In this document: positions 21,368-26,326 of the stretch, one piece after another
Position numbering within the stretch: the stretch's first letter is position 1
How the letters are laid out: each line of letters opens with the position of its first letter
Assembly: GCA_900545815.1 (NCBI GenBank)
Contig: URAM01000028.1
Coordinates: 1 to 26,326 of the forward strand
Origin: an uncultured Eubacteriales bacterium
Lineage (GTDB): Bacteria > Bacillota > Clostridia > Oscillospirales > Oscillospiraceae
Length of the DNA: 26,326 nucleotides
Direction of reading: 5' to 3'
Translations under genes and position numbers: made by a program
Notes under the pieces: generated by a model
Databases searched by the model: none
What the model saw: the letters and a program-made list of their open reading frames with translations, nothing else
What the model was told of the DNA's origin: nothing

Positions 21368-21607
21368 ATGATCTCCCTCTTGAACCGACGGGAAGTGACC
21401 GTCACCCATGACACGAACCGGCTGAACCAGCTCAGAGAGCAGCTGGACGGAGCCGGCATCGAACACATCGTCCGCAACAAACGCAACCGAACCTTCACCG
21501 CCGGACGGTGCCATGGTGTACCCAACGTGGATGCGGACTACGCCTATGAGTATGGCATTTACGTCCACCGCGACGACTACGAAAAGGCGCAGGCTCTGCT
21601 CTTTTAA
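21368..21607 (+). CDS. Small conserved protein, DUF2007-like putative signal-transducing protein
   Basis: The 79-residue soluble protein starts MISLLNRREVTVTHDTNRLNQLREQL and ends AYEYGIYVHRDDYEKAQALLF. The pattern of a beta strand, a helix with a GIEH turn, and a closing YVHRDDYEKAQ segment is that of the DUF2007 fold, found in many bacteria without a known biochemical role. The identification is by pattern only. ATG 21368 has AAAGGAG at six bases. It has its own promoter and shares a terminator with the convergent folD operon. Confidence 0.7.
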   Translation: MISLLNRREVTVTHDTNRLNQLREQLDGAGIEHIVRNKRNRTFTAGRCHGVPNVDADYAYEYGIYVHRDDYEKAQALLF

Positions 21608-21610
21608 CTG

Positions 21611-21643
21611 ACAACGCCCCTGGTTATTGACCAGGGGCGTTGT
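21611..21643. terminator. Intrinsic terminator between the small gene and folD
   Basis: ACAACGCCCCTGGT (21611-21624), loop TATTG, ACCAGGGGCGTTGT (21630-21643): a perfect 14-bp stem. The tail is GTTTAT on the plus strand and CAGTTAAA on the minus strand, so it may serve both convergent units, better on the plus strand. Confidence 0.8.
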
Positions 21644-21655
21644 GTTTATATGCGT

Positions 21656-22501
21656 TTACTTCCCGTGGGCTACTGCTGCATGGAGGGTGTTCTCCATCAA
21701 AATGGCGCGGGTCATGGGGCCGCAGCCGCCGGGGACGGGGGTGATGTAAGAGGCGATCTTCTCCACCGCAGCGAAATCCACATCGCCGCAGAGCTTGCCC
21801 TGTTCGTTGCGGTTCATGGCCACGTCGATGACCACAGCGCCTTCCTTCACCATGTCGGCGGTGATGACATTCCGTCTGCCTACGGCGGAAACCAGGATGT
21901 CTGCCTGACGGGTCACAGCGGCCAGGTCGGGGGTGTGGCTGTGGCACACGGTGACGGTGCCGTTCCGGTGGAGGAGGAGCATGGCCATGGGTTTGCCCAC
22001 GATGTTGCTCCGACCCACCACCACGCAGTGCTTGCCGTCCACGTCAATGTGGTACTCGTCCAGCATCTTCATGACCCCCGCCGGAGTGCAGGGCAGGAAA
22101 CTGGGGTCGCCGATCATGATCTTGCCCACATTGTAGGGGTGGAAGGCGTCCACGTCCTTGCTGGGGTCGATGGCCAACAAGATCTTCTCCTCATCGTAGC
22201 CGTAGCCCTCCGGCAGGGGCAGCTGGCACAGGATGCCGTCGATGTCCTCCCGCCGGTTCAACTCCGCGATGAGGGTCAGCAGAGCGGGCTGGCCGTAGTC
22301 GGCGGGCAGGACAAATTCTTCGCTATGGATGCCGCACTCCTGGCAGTCCTTCTGTTTGTTTCTTACATACACCTGAGAGGCGGGGTTCTCCCCCACCAAA
22401 ATGACAGCCAGGCCGGGCTTGCGTTCCATGGCAGCCACTGCCGTCCGCACTTCTTCCTTGCACTTGGCCGCCAGGGCCTTTCCGTCAATGATGATTGCCA
22501 T
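21656..22501 (-). CDS. folD: Bifunctional methylenetetrahydrofolate dehydrogenase/methenyltetrahydrofolate cyclohydrolase FolD
   Basis: FolD oxidises 5,10-methylene-THF with NADP and hydrolyses the product to 10-formyl-THF in one-carbon metabolism. The 281-residue protein has the catalytic YVRNK (Tyr45, Lys49), QLPLP (93-97), KDVDAFHPYNVGK (115-127), the nucleotide-binding GRSNIVGKP (163-171) and PVPGGCGPMT near residue 261, all standard. The ATG at 22501 follows AGAGGAGA. It lies 12 bases after lgt and is the last gene of the yfmF-yfmH-lgt-folD operon. Pairing of folD with lgt has no obvious biochemical logic. Confidence 0.97.
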   Translation of the reverse strand: MAIIIDGKALAAKCKEEVRTAVAAMERKPGLAVILVGENPASQVYVRNKQKDCQECGIHSEEFVLPADYGQPALLTLIAELNRREDIDGILCQLPLPEGYGYDEEKILLAIDPSKDVDAFHPYNVGKIMIGDPSFLPCTPAGVMKMLDEYHIDVDGKHCVVVGRSNIVGKPMAMLLLHRNGTVTVCHSHTPDLAAVTRQADILVSAVGRRNVITADMVKEGAVVIDVAMNRNEQGKLCGDVDFAAVEKIASYITPVPGGCGPMTRAILMENTLHAAVAHGK

Positions 22502-22513
22502 TTGATCTCTCCT

Positions 22514-23374
22514 CTATTTGGCTTGATTGTTTTCTGTTGCGCGATGTACCCACATCTTCTGCGGATCCGGCTTCACGAACACCAGCATCCGCACCAGCAG
22601 CGCCGCCGCCACCAGCACCGACACCAGCGCCACCAGCTGAGACACCCGAATCCCCGTGCCGAACAGGTACAGGCTGTCCGTCCGCAGTCCCTCGATCCAG
22701 AACCGTCCCAGGCCGTACCAGCCCAGGTAGCACAGGAACAGTTCCCCATCAAACCGGCGCACCCGCCGCACCACAAAAAACAGCAGACACAGTCCCATGA
22801 GATTCCACAGGGATTCGTACAAAAAGGTGGGGTGGACGGTGATGAGCTGACCATCTACGATCAGTCCCATCCGCCAGGGCAGGTCACAGGTGCCGCCGTA
22901 GGCTTCCTGGTTGACGAAGTTGCCCCAGCGACCCATGATCTGTCCGATGAACAAGCCCATAACAGACAGGTCAGCCATGGCCAAGAAGGGCAGCTTTTTA
23001 TGTTTGCACACCACCAAGCAGGTCAGGATACCACCGATGACGCCGCCGTAGATGGCCAGACCGCCATCCCAGATGGCGATGGCCTCGCTCCACTGGAACT
23101 TCCCCTGGCCGTCCCGATAGAGGGACAGGTAGAAGATGACGTAGTAAATGCGGGCACAGATAATGCCAATGGGCAGCCCCCACAGGAGCATATCCAGGAA
23201 GTCATCCTTTTTGATGCCGAAATCCTTCGCCCGCCAGCTGCAAAAGGCAGCGGCCAGCAGGAAGCCAGCGGCGATGATGATGCCATACCAGTAGATGTCC
23301 TTGCCGAAAATTTGAAAGGCCACCCGCTGGATATGGAAGGTCAGTCCCAGTCCAGGAAAGGTGATGGGGTTCAT
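22514..23374 (-). CDS. lgt: Prolipoprotein diacylglyceryl transferase Lgt
   Basis: Lgt transfers diacylglycerol from phosphatidylglycerol to the lipobox Cys of prolipoproteins, the first step of lipoprotein maturation. The 286-residue membrane protein has about seven helices and the signature GRWGNFVNQEAYG (148-160). ARIYYV (74-79), the conserved IWDGGLAIYGG (101-111) and HPTFLYESLWNL (about 181-192) are also typical. The ATG at 23374 overlaps the yfmH stop by four bases. The C-terminal tail of about 20 residues is hydrophilic. Confidence 0.97.
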   Translation of the reverse strand: MNPITFPGLGLTFHIQRVAFQIFGKDIYWYGIIIAAGFLLAAAFCSWRAKDFGIKKDDFLDMLLWGLPIGIICARIYYVIFYLSLYRDGQGKFQWSEAIAIWDGGLAIYGGVIGGILTCLVVCKHKKLPFLAMADLSVMGLFIGQIMGRWGNFVNQEAYGGTCDLPWRMGLIVDGQLITVHPTFLYESLWNLMGLCLLFFVVRRVRRFDGELFLCYLGWYGLGRFWIEGLRTDSLYLFGTGIRVSQLVALVSVLVAAALLVRMLVFVKPDPQKMWVHRATENNQAK

Positions 23375-24651
23375 ACTGTCCCCTCCTTCGGCTTCACCAC
23401 GGACATGGCAGCGTATTGCTCCTGAACGCAGCGGGTCAGGAAGGCTTGCACGTCCTCCAAGGTGATGGTGTCATACAGGTCGGCAAAGCGATAGTAGTGG
23501 CACCCCTCCAGCGCCCAGGCCGCCAGCATCCGACCGGCATGATCCATGGAGTTGAGAGAGCGCACCCGGCTGCCGTAGGCGGCCTTTTTGCTGCGGCGGA
23601 AGAAGGCAGGGTCGATGCCCTCCCGGCTCAGCCGCTCCCCTTCCGCCAGCACCGCCTGACGCACCGTCCAAGGGTCCTTGCTCTCGCCGCCCATAGCCAG
23701 GAAGGCCGCTTTGGGGCTGTTGTCGTAGCTGACGAAGAAACCCTTGTCGATGAGCCCCTGGTGATAGAGCTTGGCGTACAATGGACTGGACTCGCCGATG
23801 AGCAGATCGCCGGCCAGGTCGCCCAGCAGCTCCAGACGCAGGTTTTCCTCGCCGTCCGGGTGGGGCGGGCACTTGAAGCCCAGCATGAAGTTGGTGGACG
23901 AGACCGCCATCTCCTCCATGCACTCCGCCTCCGCCGGAGTCTCCGGTTCTGCCTCGCCCCAGTCCTTTTCCGCCACCTCCTGCCGTTCCTCCGGCAGCAG
24001 CAGACGGGCTGTCTGCGCCACTCGCTCCGGTTCCACATCACCAATGACGCACAGCGCCATGTTGCTGGGCTGGTAAAAGGCGTTGTGGCACTGGTAGAGG
24101 GTTTTGGCGGTGATATGGGAGATGGACTCTCGGCTCCCCGCCAGGGGGATGCGCAGGGGGTGGTTCTGGTACAACGCCCGCTGGAGATTTTGATACATCC
24201 GCCAGGTGGGGTCGTCCTCGATCATTTGGATCTCCTGCCCGATGATGCCCTGCTCCTTGTCCACGCTCTCCTGGGTGAAGTAGCCCTGGGAGACGAAGGA
24301 GAGCAGGGTGCGCAGGTTCTCCTCGAACCGCTCGGTGCAGTCGAAATAGTAGGCCGTCATGGCCGCCGCCGTAAAGGCGTTGGCCGAGGCACCGTTGGCG
24401 GTGAGCTTTTGCAGGGCATTGCCCTCCTTGGTGTCAAACATCTTGTGTTCCAAAAAATGCGCCACCCCAGCCGGAGTCTCCTGCCACACGCCGTCCTTGC
24501 GGAAGCGGACGTTCATGCCGCCGTAGCTGGTGGCGAAGAAGGCATAGGATTTTAGGTAGCCTGGACGGGGGACGACCTGAATCTTCAGGCCGTTGTCCAG
24601 GACGGTCTCACAGCAGACCTCGCCCAATCTGGGGAACTGTACTCGTTTCAC
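23371..24651 (-). CDS. yfmH: M16-family zinc peptidase, YfmH/YmfH-like
   Basis: The 426-residue protein has the inverted zinc motif HFLEH (65-69) of M16 (pitrilysin-type) peptidases, with a probable third ligand Glu in KEQGIIGQE (132-140). The N-terminal half is the catalytic domain and the C-terminal half the second, inactive M16 domain. It belongs to the group called EF-P 5-aminopentanol modification-associated protein YfmH (B. subtilis ymfH). The partner yfmF gene lies directly upstream and lacks the zinc motif; such pairs are expected to work as a heterodimer. ATG 24651 overlaps the yfmF stop by four bases. The true substrate is not known from the sequence. Confidence 0.9.
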   Translation of the reverse strand: MKRVQFPRLGEVCCETVLDNGLKIQVVPRPGYLKSYAFFATSYGGMNVRFRKDGVWQETPAGVAHFLEHKMFDTKEGNALQKLTANGASANAFTAAAMTAYYFDCTERFEENLRTLLSFVSQGYFTQESVDKEQGIIGQEIQMIEDDPTWRMYQNLQRALYQNHPLRIPLAGSRESISHITAKTLYQCHNAFYQPSNMALCVIGDVEPERVAQTARLLLPEERQEVAEKDWGEAEPETPAEAECMEEMAVSSTNFMLGFKCPPHPDGEENLRLELLGDLAGDLLIGESSPLYAKLYHQGLIDKGFFVSYDNSPKAAFLAMGGESKDPWTVRQAVLAEGERLSREGIDPAFFRRSKKAAYGSRVRSLNSMDHAGRMLAAWALEGCHYYRFADLYDTITLEDVQAFLTRCVQEQYAAMSVVKPKEGTV

Positions 24652-25940
24652 TGGGCATCCTCCTCTCCGCCTTCCGGCCCCATCAGGAAATAGCTGGTGT
24701 CCAGCTGGATGCGCTGGGCGGCTTCCACCACCTGCTGTGCGTCGATGACCCGGATGATCTCCGCCAGCTCATCCGACCCGAAGGTCAAGCCCGCCAGGTT
24801 CTGTCCGAACTGGAAGTCCTCCAACTGGTTGGGCACATCCAAAATGGAGCAATAGGTGGCGATGAGCGACCGCTTGGCTGCCTCCAGCTCCTCCTGGGTG
24901 AACGCCCCCGCCTGCACCAACTCCAACTGGTGCAGCACCTCGGTTTTCACCCGCTCCAACTGGTCGAATTCCGCTCCGGCCTGGACGATCATCAGCCCTT
25001 TCCACTTGTCCAAACTGGAATTGACATAATAACACAGGGACAACTCCTCCCGCACATGGAGAAAGAGCTTGGACGTGGCCGTGCCGCCGAAGATGGCATT
25101 GGCCACCATCAGCGCCGGATAATCCACGCTTGTAACGGTGATTCCCGTGCGGAAGCCCATGACCAGCTTGCCCTGGGTCACGTCCAGGTGATCGGTCACC
25201 TGCTTCTCTCCTTCCGGCATCCGGATGATGGTTTCCGGCAGGTCGAGGAGCTCGTGCCGAGGCAAGTCCATCAACGCCTCCCGCCAGGCCAGCTCCACTT
25301 GCTGGGGGGCGGCGGAGCCGCAATAATACACTTCCATCCGGGCGGCAGCCAGCACCTCTCGGTAGTACCGGTTGAGCTTGGTCACGTTGAGCTTTTCCGC
25401 CTGCTCTAAGCTGCCCAGGCGGTTGATGTGGAAGGGCTCATCGGCGCACATCTCCTCGATCAGCCGGTTGTTGGCATAGCTGCGCTTGTCATTGAGCAGG
25501 CTCTTGATCTCCGCCACCAGGTTTTCCCGCTCGCCGTCCACATACTCGCTCTTTAGGTGCCCGTTCCGAGTGGCCGGTTGGAGGAGCAGCTCGCCCAGCA
25601 GCTGGGCTGCCTGCTCCAGCAAGGGCGTCTCATCGGGCACCAGGCCATCGTCTAAGAAACTGGCCACGAAGCCGAACACATGACACTCGCCCCGCCGGCT
25701 CACCAGCGGTTCGATGGCGCCGCCGTACATCTCATCCAGCGCCGCTGCCAGCTGTTCCTGATCCGGACAGCTGGCTGTGCCGCGCCGAAGGACGCGAGGG
25801 AGGACGGCGTTCATGGCGGCCGTCTCCTGGGTCAAAGGGGTCAGCAGGCGGAGCGACCAATAGCTGCTTTTGAATTTCCGGCTCTGTATGGCGGTGAGCC
25901 ACACGCCGGGCATGATCTCGATCCGATAGGGTCTGTCCAT
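24648..25940 (-). CDS. yfmF: M16-family pseudo-peptidase, YfmF/YmfF-like
   Basis: The 430-residue protein has the M16 two-domain layout but no HxxEH: the corresponding region reads VLPRVLRRGTASCPDQEQLA, so it should not bind zinc. GGTATSKLFLHVREELSLCYYV (about 285-306) is the typical second-domain motif with an Arg and Tyr that help hold substrates. It pairs with the active YfmH encoded next. ATG 25940 has AGGAGGTGA upstream; GTG 25949 lies inside that site. It is the first gene of the operon with lgt and folD, from a clear sigma-A promoter. Confidence 0.9.
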   Translation of the reverse strand: MDRPYRIEIMPGVWLTAIQSRKFKSSYWSLRLLTPLTQETAAMNAVLPRVLRRGTASCPDQEQLAAALDEMYGGAIEPLVSRRGECHVFGFVASFLDDGLVPDETPLLEQAAQLLGELLLQPATRNGHLKSEYVDGERENLVAEIKSLLNDKRSYANNRLIEEMCADEPFHINRLGSLEQAEKLNVTKLNRYYREVLAAARMEVYYCGSAAPQQVELAWREALMDLPRHELLDLPETIIRMPEGEKQVTDHLDVTQGKLVMGFRTGITVTSVDYPALMVANAIFGGTATSKLFLHVREELSLCYYVNSSLDKWKGLMIVQAGAEFDQLERVKTEVLHQLELVQAGAFTQEELEAAKRSLIATYCSILDVPNQLEDFQFGQNLAGLTFGSDELAEIIRVIDAQQVVEAAQRIQLDTSYFLMGPEGGEEDAQ

Positions 25941-25978
25941 ACCGGTCACCTCCTGTTCAAATTCGTTGTTTTGTCCCT

Positions 25979-26007
25979 ATTATACCGTGCTGCCCCCTAT
26001 AAAACAA
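25979..26007 (-). promoter_or_regulatory. Sigma-A promoter of the yfmF-yfmH-lgt-folD operon
   Basis: On the minus strand TTGTTT (26007-26002), 17 bases, TATAAT (25984-25979) preceded by CGG. The start is predicted near 25972, about 32 bases before the yfmF ATG. The promoter begins 13 bases after the stop of the upstream GH94 gene, and no terminator is seen between them. Confidence 0.8.
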
Positions 26008-26019
26008 GGTTCATCTTCC

Positions 26020-26326
26020 CTAATTCGTCCCTTCTCCGAGCACCACTCGGATGTGATGTTTCCCCTCCAACTGCCGGCAGTCGATGGCATCGTTGGCTGG
26101 GACGTCATCCAGGAACATCTCCGCCCACGAGCCGCGCACCAGCTCAATGTCCAACTCCACGTCCAGCACCCGCCAGATCACCCGGCACTGGTTCCAGCTG
26201 TCCGGCAGATGGGGGCGGATGGTCAGGATGCCCTCCCGCAGGGTCAATCCCAACAATTCCTCCTGCACCACTCGATAATACCAGCCCGCCGCACCGGTGT
26301 ACCAGCTCCAGCCCGCCTCACCTTCG
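26020..26326 (-). CDS. GH94-type glycoside phosphorylase or cyclic beta-glucan synthase, C-terminal fragment
   Basis: Only the last 101 codons are inside the window; the start lies beyond position 26326. The fragment begins EGEAGWSWYTGAAGWYYRV, the hallmark near the end of the (alpha/alpha)6 barrel of GH94 enzymes (cellobiose and chitobiose phosphorylases and the C-terminal part of cyclic beta-1,2-glucan synthases). It continues QEELLGLTLREGILTIRPHLP, the usual C-terminal beta-sandwich. These enzymes reversibly phosphorolyse beta-linked disaccharides or, in the large synthases, trim beta-glucans. Substrate and size cannot be told from this piece. The ending RVVLGEGTN is normal. Confidence 0.85.
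   Translation of the reverse strand, partial: EGEAGWSWYTGAAGWYYRVVQEELLGLTLREGILTIRPHLPDSWNQCRVIWRVLDVELDIELVRGSWAEMFLDDVPANDAIDCRQLEGKHHIRVVLGEGTN

Noticed and set aside
21650..23425. 591-codon open frame on the plus strand opposite folD and lgt
   Set aside because: It is antisense to two well-identified genes, with His- and Gln-rich nonsense composition and no ribosome-binding site.

Overview
The window reads as a chromosomal segment of a GC-rich, endospore-forming Gram-positive anaerobe of the Clostridia, most like the Oscillospiraceae/Flavonifractor-type gut bacteria. The reasons are a complete spoIIIA sporulation operon, Gram-positive surface proteins (an LPXTG-like sorting signal, an L,D-transpeptidase, a G5/3D-domain protein), Firmicutes-type Shine-Dalgarno sequences ahead of nearly every gene, and sigma-A promoters close to TTGACA-17-TATAAT. 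The organism is inferred; no species marker is present. There is no rRNA gene, CRISPR array, insertion sequence or prophage.

Layout. Positions 1-2945 hold a partial tRNA-Leu(CAG), a flavodoxin-like gene, a GlsB/YeaQ-type small membrane protein and glnS. Positions 2960-3130 hold a compact run of five hairpins that looks like a dispersed intergenic repeat. Positions 3181-6379 (minus strand) hold an L,D-transpeptidase followed by an ECF sigma factor and its putative membrane-anchored anti-sigma factor. truA follows on the plus strand. Positions 7327-12623 (minus) form the most unusual block. An operon encodes an ECF-like sigma factor, a 110-aa two-helix membrane protein, a polytopic membrane protein and a PrsW-type intramembrane protease. 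It is followed, after a terminator, by a second operon encoding a 112-aa paralogue of the two-helix protein and an 894-aa cell-wall-anchored beta-helix surface protein. Positions 12781-17542 (minus) are spoIIIAH to spoIIIAA, eight genes, nearly all overlapping or abutting. Then come an APC amino-acid permease with a structured leader, a CYTH-domain protein, a G5/3D-domain cell-wall protein with a terminator hairpin in its leader, a small 79-aa DUF2007-like protein, and the minus-strand operon yfmF-yfmH-lgt-folD. The window ends inside a GH94-type glycoside phosphorylase gene.

How it fits together. Most of the non-housekeeping content concerns the cell envelope: peptidoglycan cross-linking (L,D-transpeptidase), a 3D-domain wall protein, lipoprotein maturation (lgt), a sortase-type surface protein, and two ECF sigma regulatory units. 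The sigma/two-helix/PrsW unit lacks a recognisable RsiW-type anti-sigma gene. Its small membrane protein is the natural candidate for the missing anti-sigma, and the paralogue of that protein is translationally coupled to the surface protein. This is the best candidate in the window for an undescribed signalling system, and it is inference from gene content and homology seen within the window.
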